Positions 1 to 6,123 of a stretch of DNA of 64,000 bases are shown piece by piece (the first letter of the stretch is position 1; each line of letters opens with the position of its first letter). A program made the translations under genes and the position numbers. Origin of the DNA: an uncultured Prevotella sp. (lineage in GTDB: Bacteria; Bacteroidota; Bacteroidia; Bacteroidales; Bacteroidaceae); contig CAMHTW010000009.1 of assembly GCA_946188165.1 (NCBI GenBank), positions 1-64,000 of the forward strand. The letters are read 5' to 3'. Below the pieces are notes generated by a model. It saw only the letters and a list, made by a program, of their open reading frames with translations. It was not told the DNA's origin and made no database searches.

Positions 1-74
1 GAGTCGAAACGGAAGAAGGCTGCCATAGACAGCAGGGACTGGCACCTGTCTCATGCTACCAGCCCCAAAATGTT
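1..74 (+). repeat. Junction module copy A (decayed Nudix-like scar)
   Basis: The segment contains AGACAGCAGGG, CTGGCACC, GTCTCATGCTACCAG and AAAATGTT in the same order as at 18432-18482, and partly as at 4511-4583. The bases just before it (GAAGAAGGCTGCCATA) could be a decayed EEAAI of a Nudix N-terminal half with one extra base. At 18253-18433 the same module directly follows a recognisable Nudix fragment, which is why I read this one as another scar. The Nudix reading of this particular copy is inference; the repeat is directly visible. Confidence 0.5.
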
Positions 75-209
75 AATCGTATTTCTTTACGTTTAGGATT
101 CCTATTGCTTAACATCCGAACATTGCTGCAGGAGTAATTCCATCAGATTATAAAATAGCGAAAGGAGCAGAGCGAGTTGGTTGGTGACACTACCCAACTG
201 TATGCTCTA

Positions 210-345
210 GCCAGCTCCTAAGCTGCTCCTAAGCTGCTCCTAGGCTGCTTCTAGGCTGCTTCTAGGCTGCTTCTAGGCTGCTCCTAAGCTGCTCCTAGGC
301 TGCTTCTAGGCTGCTTCTAAGCTGCTTCTAAGCTTACTCAGGAGT
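210..345. repeat. 11-bp tandem repeat array, about 10 units
   Basis: About ten head-to-tail units of RGCTGCTYCTA run from 221 to 330, preceded by a partial unit at 211-220. The array ends in a distinct tail: TTACTC, AG, GAGTA, then TGCCTACAGTA. The same unit and the same tail recur at 58689-58770 with four units. There are no spacers, so it is not a CRISPR array, and the 11-bp period argues against coding. The rest of 75-619 shows no gene: A+T-rich sequence up to about 470, then the inverted repeats listed next. Confidence 0.85.
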
Positions 346-474
346 ATGCCTACAGTACGGCAAAAGAGAAAGTGGTGCGGGGCATTAGTCAAACAACAGT
401 ATAATAGAAATAAAAATATATTTTCTATCATACTACCATTTGCTACCATAACTCATAATGTATTGTCGCTTTAG

Positions 475-610
475 GGTCGCTCTGATGTTGGTTTCAGCTT
501 GTTCCGACGTCATCTACGAGGTGTTCCGATGTCACTTTCCCCCTGTAAACTGACATCGGAACGACCACAAAGTGACTCAACTACAGGTCATACATGACTT
601 TAGAGCGACC
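475..610. repeat. Nested inverted repeats in the intergenic region
   Basis: An outer pair, GGTCGCTCT (475-483) and AGAGCGACC (602-610), encloses a perfect 12-bp pair, GTTCCGATGTCA (523-534) and TGACATCGGAAC (551-562). A further copy, GTTCCGACGTCA, lies just upstream at about 501. A competing pair, GTCACTTT (531-538) and AAAGTGAC (569-576), allows an alternative fold. The structure lies 10 bp past the stop of the minus-strand gene at 620, so it could act in 3' end formation, but there is no clean U-run. Confidence 0.7.
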
Positions 611-619
611 GTAAATTGC

Positions 620-1051
620 CTATTTTTTCTTTTGGGCTTTTATTTTTTCATTGAGAGATTCCAGAGCTTGGACAGCATCATAGTAGCCTAACTTCTTGGC
701 TCTTTTATAGTCTTTCTTTGCTTCTTTCAGATACCCCAGCGATTCATAGCCATAGCCGCGAATGTAGTATTGTTGCCCATTCTCAAAAAGCGACAAGGCT
801 GAATCCGCATACTTGATGGCATCATACCAATTTTCCTCATTATAAGCCTCTGCTGCCATTCTTGAGTATTGCTTAAAATATGCAGATCTTCGTGCTGCCG
901 TTTCAGCATAGGCCCTGAGAGTCATATTCATAACTTCTGTATCATACAAATCTCTTGTGGGCATCTTTAGCGAAGAGTCATAGGCATAGACTTGAGCCTG
1001 ACTGTTTATCGACATTAGGCACAGTAGTACCAGTATTGTAATCTTTTTCAT
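620..1051 (-). CDS. Secreted small TPR-like protein, unknown function
   Basis: This encodes 143 residues. The start at 1051 is chosen because it opens a clear signal peptide (MKKITILVLLCLMSINSQAQ); the in-frame upstream start at 1069 would overlap the preceding gene and spoil the n-region. After the signal peptide come two or three short helices resembling a TPR pair: YNEENWYDAIKYADSALSLF, then a stretch containing YYIRGYGYESLGYLKEAKK. The C-terminus is lysine-rich. It probably resides in the periplasm and binds other proteins, but no specific role can be given. It lies 11 bp after the stop of the repeat protein at 1063-1596 on the same strand and is probably the second gene of that transcript, reading from the promoter at 1629-1660. 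Confidence 0.8.
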   Translation of the reverse strand: MKKITILVLLCLMSINSQAQVYAYDSSLKMPTRDLYDTEVMNMTLRAYAETAARRSAYFKQYSRMAAEAYNEENWYDAIKYADSALSLFENGQQYYIRGYGYESLGYLKEAKKDYKRAKKLGYYDAVQALESLNEKIKAQKKK

Positions 1052-1062
1052 AATCGATGTTT

Positions 1063-1596
1063 TTACCAACTCCAGATGGTTGTGTTAGAATTGTTGCTGC
1101 GCTGCTGGGTATTTCTGTTCCCAAAGTAATCAGTAGATGATGTTGAACTGCCTTGTGTCTGTCCATAACGGTTACGATAGGTCGTTGTTGTGTTACCAAA
1201 GTAATCTGTTGATGTCGATGACGAACCTGTAGAACGACCATAAGAGTCAGTATACGTAGTATTGGTATTACCAAAGTAATCTGTATTGGATTTTGCATTT
1301 CCAGTTGTATTACCATAGCGATCACGATGGGTTGTTGTCGTATTACCAAAATAGTCAGTAGATGTGGTAGATGTACCAATGGTGTTCCCGTACCTGTCAC
1401 GATGCGTCGTTGTCTTATTGCCGAAATAGTCGGTAGACGAAGTCGATGTACCTGTAGTCTCTCCATACTGATTCCGATGAGTCGTTGTCTGATTACCAAA
1501 GTAGTCAGTTGTTGTTGACGAAGTGCCGACATTGTACTGTGCATTAGCTGCGATGGCGATCATGACTGCCATCAGTGTCATCATAAACTTTTTCAT
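1063..1596 (-). CDS. Secreted protein of 25-residue tandem repeats
   Basis: This encodes 177 residues. A signal peptide (MKKFMMTLMAVMIAIAANAQ) is followed by six occurrences of TDYFGN spaced exactly 25 residues apart, each trailed by TTTHRDRYGN-like sequence and a Ser/Thr/Gly-rich linker. The pattern resembles short Tyr/Gly/Asn-rich repeats in which one repeat forms a small beta unit, somewhat like YD or curlin-type repeats, but I do not recognise the family. The last repeat is degenerate and ends in IWSW. The DNA repeats are close enough that unit number may vary between strains. A long open frame on the same DNA in another phase is only a shadow of this repetition. A role at the cell surface or in the periplasm is inferred from the export signal alone. 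Confidence 0.8.
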   Translation of the reverse strand: MKKFMMTLMAVMIAIAANAQYNVGTSSTTTDYFGNQTTTHRNQYGETTGTSTSSTDYFGNKTTTHRDRYGNTIGTSTTSTDYFGNTTTTHRDRYGNTTGNAKSNTDYFGNTNTTYTDSYGRSTGSSSTSTDYFGNTTTTYRNRYGQTQGSSTSSTDYFGNRNTQQRSNNSNTTIWSW

Positions 1597-1628
1597 AATA
1601 ATTTGTGCTATTTGTTAATACTACGCTG

Positions 1629-1660
1629 CAAATATAGACATTCAATCTATAATTTCCAAG
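1629..1660 (-). promoter_or_regulatory. Bacteroidota promoter for the secreted repeat protein
   Basis: On the minus strand, TATATTTG (1636-1629) matches the -7 consensus TAnnTTTG. TTGG (1659-1656) lies 19 bp upstream, in place of the -33 TTTG. The start codon at 1596 is about 30 bp downstream. Confidence 0.6.
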
Positions 1661-1831
1661 CAAAAAACGATAACAAGCCTTGTGAAAAATCGATTTTCTG
1701 CTATAGATAGCCCATGTTTCGATTATTTGTTGTATCTTTGAAGAGGGTATTGGAGGCATTGGAAAAGGTTTATCCTGTATGCATCAAAGATAACGGACAG
1801 AATAAGGGCAACGCATATTTTCGTCTAATAA

Positions 1832-1863
1832 TTTGGATGTTTCAAAAACATTGTCTATCTTTG
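1832..1863 (+). promoter_or_regulatory. Promoter of the type II R-M genes with TTTGGA..YCAAA dyad
   Basis: TTTG at 1832-1835 and TATCTTTG at 1856-1863 are exactly 20 bp apart. The -33 region reads AATTTGGATGTTTCAAAA, which aligns without gaps to the promoters at 4614 and 5656. Transcription should start near 1869, which sets the restriction gene's start at 1879 and excludes longer in-frame extensions back to 1714. Confidence 0.75.
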
Positions 1864-1878
1864 CAACAAAAAATAACG

Positions 1879-2583
1879 ATGACAGAAAAGGACAAGTATT
1901 ATAAAGATATAGCTAAGGCTGTTAAATTCTTTTGGAATACAAAGAAAACACAGTTGTCTGCCAGTTCCGACAAATCAAATCGCGGCGCTGTTGTTGGTGG
2001 CAAACAGATGGACGCTTTTGTCGGATTAATAAAGCAGGTAGCTATTGATGCGGGAGTACCAGATTCGTGCATCTATACAAAGAACAATTATTTACCTGGC
2101 TTTTTCCGTTCATCAAAAGATTGGGATCTTCTTATCATTTCTCCATCAAAGAAATTGATTGCCGCGATTGAGTTGAAGTCTCAGATAGGTTCATACGGCA
2201 ATAATTTCAATAATAGAACAGAAGAGGTTTTAGGATCTGCTGTTGATCTGTGGACAGCATTTCGTGAGAATCAGTTCCCCAACCAGCAAGCCCCATGGGT
2301 TGGCTATTTTATTGTAGTAGGAAAAGATAAGAAGTCAACGACACCTGTTAAGAATAACGAATCTCATTATTCTGTACGGCCTGAATTCAAAACTGCAACC
2401 TATATTGATCGCTATCGTATTTTATGCCAAAAATTGATCCTAGAGCGTCATTACACTTCAGTAGCCTTACTATGTACAAGTGATGCAAAAACGTTTGAAG
2501 ATGTAGCTGACGACGTGTCTATTCACAGCTTTCTTAATTCTTTCTCCGGATATTTAAAGGGGTTGGCAGATGAGTTCAAGTAG
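1879..2583 (+). CDS. PaeR7I/XhoI-like type II restriction endonuclease
   Basis: This encodes 234 residues. The family cleaves CTCGAG as a Mg-dependent PD-(D/E)xK homodimer. The catalytic pattern is visible: D83 in KDWDLLI, then E98-x-K100 in AAIELKS, followed by the family-typical YGNNFNNRTEE stretch. The length fits PaeR7I. The start at 1879 is placed by the promoter at 1832-1863, leaving a leader of roughly ten bases; the frame remains open upstream to 1714 but that part precedes the expected transcription start. It overlaps the methyltransferase gene by 14 bases, with the nuclease first. No controller (C) protein gene is visible. Family membership is confident; CTCGAG specificity is inferred from the family. 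Confidence 0.87.
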   Translation: MTEKDKYYKDIAKAVKFFWNTKKTQLSASSDKSNRGAVVGGKQMDAFVGLIKQVAIDAGVPDSCIYTKNNYLPGFFRSSKDWDLLIISPSKKLIAAIELKSQIGSYGNNFNNRTEEVLGSAVDLWTAFRENQFPNQQAPWVGYFIVVGKDKKSTTPVKNNESHYSVRPEFKTATYIDRYRILCQKLILERHYTSVALLCTSDAKTFEDVADDVSIHSFLNSFSGYLKGLADEFK

Positions 2584-4195
2584 TATTTACGGCCTTAGAC
2601 CAAATGGAAATGGACATGGCGATGTGCCCACATCTCCAGAGGTGGTTAAGTATATGCTTGACCTTGTTGGATATATTTCCTGTCGTAATCTTTCTGATGT
2701 AAAAATACTCGAGCCTTCATGTGGAGATGGTGAATTCATTATCGAAATAGCAAAGCGCCTGAAAGAATCTGCACATGTTTATGGCTTTAATGTACAGGAG
2801 GCATTTCAACAGTGTGTCTATGGCTGTGATATTGTAACAGAAAAAATCGAGCGTTGCAAACAACGACTTGAGACCCTTGGTTTTGATACGACGTTATCCC
2901 AGATAAAGGTGAGTGATTTCCTTCAGTCAAGATTGCCAGAAATGGATATTGTGGTAGGTAATCCTCCGTATGTGAGATACGAAAACATTCCTGCTATTCA
3001 ACTTGATTTTATCAAGAAATCTTTTCCAACCTTTCACTATAGAGCCGACCTTTATATACCTTTCTTTGAAAAAAGTCTGAGGTTATTAAAACCTAATGGA
3101 CAGCATTGTTTTATTTGTGCCAATAGATGGTTGAAGAATGAGTATGGTAAAAAACTGCGTCGGCTTGTTGCTTCGTGTTTCAGGTTAGAAAAGATTATCA
3201 ACCTTGAACATGCAGATGCATTCCAAGAAGAGGTTCTTGCGTATCCTGCCATCACTTTGATTGCTAATAGTAGAACCGCTCCGACTTTTGAATATGCAGA
3301 AATAGATAAGGTTTCGGAACTAACAGCTCTTAAAATGGAAAACAGAGAGATGCCAATTAGTGATGATTGGACGATGGCCTTTAATAGAACAGTTAATAGC
3401 GCTCATCTATACACAATTGAAGAATTGGGCTTCAAAATAGGAATTGGTGTAGCAACAGGTGCAGATACTGTTTTCATTTCTTCACAGCTGCCAGATGTTG
3501 TTGAACATGAGTTATTGCTTCCTGCCCTTAATGCAAAAGATTTGCGTGGCGATCAGTTAAACTGGCATGGAGAGTACTTATTGAATCCATATTCGTCAAG
3601 TGGTGAACTCATCGATCTTTCCAGGTATCCATTGGCTGCAAAGTATTTAGGTATCCACCAAGACCGGCTTACCAAGAGGCATGTTGCCCAGAAGAATGCT
3701 TTAAAATGGTATAAAACCATAGATCGCATTTTACCACAGTTGAAGTCAGAGACCAAGATCCTTCTTCCAGATATGTCAGGTAATAGATATATCTTCATTG
3801 ACGAGGGCAATTATTATCCACTTCATAACCTTTATTATATTACAGGCCATTCTGTCAGGGAATTAAAGATCCTGAGTACTATTCTGATGTCCAACAATAT
3901 TCGCCAGCAGATTGGTAATATCACCAATAATATGAATGGAGGTTTTCCTCGCAGGCAAAGTCAGTATTTGCGCAAGTTAAAGGTTCCCAACATTGGACTA
4001 TTGGATAAAGCGTTATGCGACCAACTTATTAATTGTTATGATATTAGGGATTACGATAAAATAAACACGTTAGTTGATCAAATTTATTATGACCAACAAC
4101 GTGTGTCTAATCATAGCAAGTTAGATAATATACAAAATTCCCCTCAAAAGCGCAGGAAACAAGAACTTGAACTTGCATTATACTTTGCAGTTTGA
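2570..4195 (+). CDS. Type II DNA adenine-N6 methyltransferase, PaeR7I/XhoI-like
   Basis: This encodes 541 residues and protects the host's own DNA from the nuclease encoded just upstream. SAM-binding motif I is EPSCGDGEF (residues 48-56), and the catalytic motif is NPPY (131-134) in VVGNPPYVRYE; together they mark a gamma-type N6-adenine methylase of the TaqI/PaeR7I group. The C-terminal half is the target-recognition part and includes NNMNGGFPRRQSQYL. A CTCGAG site, the expected target, lies inside this gene at 2708-2713. Translation is probably coupled to the nuclease gene through the 14-base overlap. A hairpin without a U-run follows the stop at 4214-4242. Confidence 0.9.
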   Translation: MSSSSIYGLRPNGNGHGDVPTSPEVVKYMLDLVGYISCRNLSDVKILEPSCGDGEFIIEIAKRLKESAHVYGFNVQEAFQQCVYGCDIVTEKIERCKQRLETLGFDTTLSQIKVSDFLQSRLPEMDIVVGNPPYVRYENIPAIQLDFIKKSFPTFHYRADLYIPFFEKSLRLLKPNGQHCFICANRWLKNEYGKKLRRLVASCFRLEKIINLEHADAFQEEVLAYPAITLIANSRTAPTFEYAEIDKVSELTALKMENREMPISDDWTMAFNRTVNSAHLYTIEELGFKIGIGVATGADTVFISSQLPDVVEHELLLPALNAKDLRGDQLNWHGEYLLNPYSSSGELIDLSRYPLAAKYLGIHQDRLTKRHVAQKNALKWYKTIDRILPQLKSETKILLPDMSGNRYIFIDEGNYYPLHNLYYITGHSVRELKILSTILMSNNIRQQIGNITNNMNGGFPRRQSQYLRKLKVPNIGLLDKALCDQLINCYDIRDYDKINTLVDQIYYDQQRVSNHSKLDNIQNSPQKRRKQELELALYFAV

Positions 4196-4213
4196 TGCCC
4201 GATTCTTATCGTT

Positions 4214-4242
4214 TGTCGCATATTTGTACTAAAAATGCGACA
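4214..4242 (+). terminator. Hairpin after the R-M genes
   Basis: TGTCGCAT (4214-4221) and ATGCGACA (4235-4242) form a perfect 8-bp stem about 20 bp after the methylase stop. No U-run follows, so it may stabilise the 3' end rather than be an intrinsic terminator. The bases from 4243 to about 4350 show nothing else. Confidence 0.4.
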
Positions 4243-4384
4243 GAAATCATAGCTTATGGCTTTGTAATCTATTGATAGAAAGAGAATTAATAGTTGTGCG
4301 AGAGGGACTAACCATTTTAGGCGTAAAATGTTCCTTTAGACAGGATTGTTGAACTTCATTGAGGTAAGTGATGTGATTACTTCA

Positions 4385-4490
4385 TACCTTTGCATCGTCA
4401 AAGATTATTTTTTGACTACGCCGCTGAGTGCGGGGAGCAAGGCTTTATCGATACTGCTTCATTAAAAACCACCTTAAATGGGTGGTTTTT
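4385..4490 (+). ncRNA. Structured small RNA, copy 1
   Basis: TACCTTTG at 4385-4392 is a -7 element; transcription would start near 4398. The RNA contains a CCGC/GCGG hairpin (loop TGAGT), then GGAGCA pairing with TGCTTC (one G-U pair), and ends in a terminator with stem AAAAACCACC (4464-4473), loop TTAAATG and GGTGGTTTTT (4481-4490). Copy 2 at 4638-4744 is almost identical and has GGAGCA/TGCTCC instead, a compensatory-type change that supports a real structure. Behind the terminator, 4489-4506 repeats the last six codons of the toxin gene found after copy 2. The -33 element of this copy is poor, so it may be weakly expressed or silent. Confidence 0.6.
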
Positions 4491-4510
4491 ACTTTTCATA
4501 TTTTCTAATT

Positions 4511-4583
4511 AGACAGCAGAGTCTGGCACCAGTTTTGTAAAATGTATGATGGAAGAACTAAAATGTTCGCAAGGCTTGTGAAA
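4511..4583 (+). repeat. Junction module copy B
   Basis: AGACAGCAG, CTGGCACCAG and then AACTAAAATGTTCGCAAGG repeat sequence seen at 18432-18497, with the middle diverged. The right end carries the odd palindrome CGCAAGGCTTGTG, a form of the motif also present at 6056-6076 and 18481-18497. It marks the boundary between the R-M module and the toxin/operon module. Confidence 0.6.
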
Positions 4584-4613
4584 CCATGATTTTTGAAAAT
4601 TCTTCTTCAAAAA

Positions 4614-4645
4614 TTTGGAAATACCAAAATTACTTCATACCTTTG
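4614..4645 (+). promoter_or_regulatory. Promoter of small RNA copy 2
   Basis: TTTG (4614-4617), a 20-bp spacer and TACCTTTG (4638-4645) form a full consensus promoter. The -33 region AATTTGGAAATACCAAAA contains the inverted repeat TTTGG-N5-CCAAA, the best form of a dyad shared with the promoters at 1832 and 5656. It could be an operator; that part is inference. Confidence 0.7.
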
Positions 4646-4650
4646 CATCG

Positions 4651-4744
4651 TCAAAGATTATTTTTTTGACTACGCCGCTGAGTGCGGGGAGCAAGGCTTT
4701 ATCGATACTGCTCCATTAAAAACCACCCATTTAAGGTGGTTTTT
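4651..4744 (+). ncRNA. Structured small RNA, copy 2, convergent with a toxin gene
   Basis: Three stems can be drawn: CCGC/GCGG, GGAGCA/TGCTCC, and the terminator AAAAACCACC (4718-4727) with GGTGGTTTTT (4735-4744). The terminator loop is CATTTAA, the exact reverse complement of the TTAAATG loop of copy 1, so the hairpin has been inverted in place. The RNA ends on the stop codon of the minus-strand nuclease gene (4743-4745). No start codon with a plausible reading frame is present, so a non-coding role is preferred. It could be an antitoxin RNA, a regulatory RNA or a mobile structured element; I do not recognise a named RNA family. Confidence 0.65.
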
Positions 4745-5366
4745 ACTTTTCATATTTTCTTCTGAACAACCTGTTGAAGATTGGAGATTGGGTGTGATCT
4801 CTAACAACAGAAATAACTTTTTTCCTTTTAAAGATAAGAACTTCTACAGCATTAGGATTCATTTCAAAGTAATCTTTTATATCAGAAGCCAATAAACGTG
4901 CATTATAATCTGAGTTCATGTTTAGCAACACGCGATTAGCCTGACCTATTGATTCTTTCATTCTGGTTCCAGCAGAACCTTTTCCCTGGATGGTTTTCAA
5001 ATCGTATAATCTGTATATGCCTTTGCGTTCGAAAATAAAGTCGGCCGTTCGAATACCTTTGGGATTGGGTAGAATATAAACGCTATGTCCCAATCCTACA
5101 GCCTTTCGTGCCGCATTTATCAAATTGTCATAGTCTTCACCATTCTCGCCACCAACAGCATAAATGTTCGTTTCTCCTGGTAATGGTCTGAATTCACTAT
5201 GCAAGGTTATCTCTTTCAACGTCCATACAAAGCCTGCCCCCTTTGTATAATGCAAATCCTCAAGCAAAGCATCTAAGCTTTTAATGACAGGTTCTGTAGC
5301 CACCCAACAAAAGGAAACACCCTCTTCTTCGTCTAAATAAACTTCCGTTGTTATTTCGTCACTCAT
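4743..5366 (-). CDS. CdiA_C-like nuclease toxin, free-standing
   Basis: This encodes 207 residues. The C-terminal part resembles the tRNase/nuclease domains at the tips of contact-dependent inhibition proteins and in phage-borne polymorphic toxins (CdiA_C type). Visible are GHSVYILPNPKG, ADFIFE (D109), YDLKT (D122-x-K124) and RMKESIGQANRVLLNM, which together form a PD-(D/E)xK-like layout followed by the family's typical KES..QA..V helix. The N-terminal half is acidic and unfamiliar. No signal peptide or delivery domain is present, so it looks like a cytoplasmic nuclease or a domain freed from a larger toxin. The start at 5366 is chosen because the longer frame begins inside the promoter element CAAAGGTA (5472-5479). 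The gene converges on the small RNA at 4651-4744, and its last six codons are duplicated behind RNA copy 1. Confidence 0.6.
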   Translation of the reverse strand: MSDEITTEVYLDEEEGVSFCWVATEPVIKSLDALLEDLHYTKGAGFVWTLKEITLHSEFRPLPGETNIYAVGGENGEDYDNLINAARKAVGLGHSVYILPNPKGIRTADFIFERKGIYRLYDLKTIQGKGSAGTRMKESIGQANRVLLNMNSDYNARLLASDIKDYFEMNPNAVEVLIFKRKKVISVVRDHTQSPIFNRLFRRKYEK

Positions 5367-5471
5367 TTTGCAAATCAATCTTACTATTCGAATGCATAAC
5401 TCGTGCAAGTCGAACGCAATAGAACTTATTCCAATTGCTGAGATGCAGCCAAGTTTTGCGATTTCAGACCG

Positions 5472-5479
5472 CAAAGGTA
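5472..5479 (-). promoter_or_regulatory. -7 element upstream of the nuclease gene
   Basis: On the minus strand TACCTTTG matches TAnnTTTG. No TTTG is found 19-20 bp upstream. Transcription would begin near 5465, leaving a leader of about 100 bases before the start codon at 5366, long enough for regulation. I see no recognisable riboswitch in it. Confidence 0.45.
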
Positions 5480-5655
5480 CATAATTATTGCGAGAAACTG
5501 TAATATTTTCGGGGATTTATTGTGTCTTCATCAATGCCATCAAGAGCCTATTACCTTAAATCAGTAATCATAAAAACAAGACTAAAATAATAATTCGTTT
5601 ACACAAGGCTTCTTCGACCTTAAAGTGACCTAGGAATGAAAATCTTGGTGAATAA

Positions 5656-5687
5656 TTTGGAACTATCAAAATTATTCCATATATTTG
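5656..5687 (+). promoter_or_regulatory. Promoter of the acidic small ORF, with shared dyad
   Basis: TTTG (5656-5659), a 20-bp spacer and TATATTTG (5680-5687) form a consensus promoter. The region AATTTGGAACTATCAAAA aligns gap-free with the promoters at 1832 and 4614. Confidence 0.7.
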
Positions 5688-5706
5688 CAGTAAATTACTA
5701 AAATGT

Positions 5707-5901
5707 ATGAGACACAGAATAAAAGCAGGTAAAGTTGGCTCTTTCACGCCTGAGAAGCAGAAGGTAGAAGTTGAGCAGCTGGAGGACAGAGAAGTCGCTG
5801 AGGACGTAGAAGAAATCTTCGAAGAGGACTCAGGCTTCAGTAATGATGATGAAGCTTTGGCAGCCATGGAGTTTTATGACAGTCCAGATGCAATGGAATA
5901 A
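5707..5901 (+). CDS. Acidic 64-residue protein, unknown
   Basis: The ORF begins about 20 bp after a full consensus promoter, which is the main reason to believe it. The N-terminal 20 residues are basic (MRHRIKAGKVGSFTPEKQKV); the rest is strongly acidic (EQLEDREVAEDVEEIFEED and so on). Such a profile is seen in small antitoxins, immunity proteins and nucleic acid mimics, but there is no family signature. It is divergent from the nuclease gene at 4743-5366, with about 340 bp between start codons, and could be its immunity partner; that is a guess from position and charge. The stop is followed within about 12 bp by a Nudix pseudogene fragment. Confidence 0.55.
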   Translation: MRHRIKAGKVGSFTPEKQKVEVEQLEDREVAEDVEEIFEEDSGFSNDDEALAAMEFYDSPDAME

Positions 5902-5913
5902 AATCAATTATGG

Positions 5914-6074
5914 AATATAGTTGATGAACCTATTTCTGTCACTGGCCAGGACGATGCAGCCAAGGCTCGGTGGTTTCCCATCGATGCGCTTGCCTCCCTT
6001 GGCATTTGACCATGAGGAGATTATGCGGGATGCAATCAAATGCTATAAATTGTATCTTTCACAAGCCTTGTGAA
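5914..6074 (+). pseudogene. 3' fragment of a Nudix hydrolase gene
   Basis: Translation gives VDEPISVTGQDDAAKARWFP followed by IDAL; a +1 shift then gives PPLAFDHEEIMRDAIK and a stop near the palindrome at 6056. This is the usual C-terminal end of small Nudix hydrolases of this phylum (GQDDA..A.WFP, LAFDHEEI). The Nudix box and N-terminal half are absent here but present at 18253-18433, on the far side of the operon. The fragment is broken by a frameshift. Confidence 0.75.
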
Positions 6075-6115
6075 AGCTAATGAATAGAGAAAATGGAAGA
6101 TTAATTGTAAATTTG
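6056..6115 (+). promoter_or_regulatory. Perfect palindrome and -7 element before the helicase operon
   Basis: CTTTCACAAG and CTTGTGAAAG form 10-bp perfect arms around a single C at 6066. About 30 bp later TAAATTTG (6108-6115) matches the -7 consensus. A -33 TTTG is lacking, which hints at activator dependence. The first start codon of the operon (6124) is only nine bases after the -7 element, so the transcript would be leaderless or nearly so. The palindrome may be an operator or a hairpin ending the old Nudix gene. Confidence 0.5.
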
Positions 6116-6123
6116 CACCATAT

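Noticed and set aside
210..345. Possible CRISPR array
   Set aside because: Units of 11 bp are contiguous with no spacers and no cas genes are near.
978..1544. Long minus-strand open frame over the repeat protein gene
   Set aside because: It is the same repetitive DNA read in another phase; the frame at 1063-1596 has the signal peptide and promoter.
1714..1878. Upstream extension of the restriction endonuclease
   Set aside because: It precedes the consensus promoter at 1832-1863 and has no family similarity.
4379..4744. Retron or tmRNA-like interpretation of the tandem RNAs
   Set aside because: No reverse transcriptase gene is near, and there is no tRNA-like domain or tag frame.
4593..4895. 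Open frame spanning RNA copy 2
   Set aside because: It crosses a promoter, a terminator and the end of the opposite gene, with no family resemblance.
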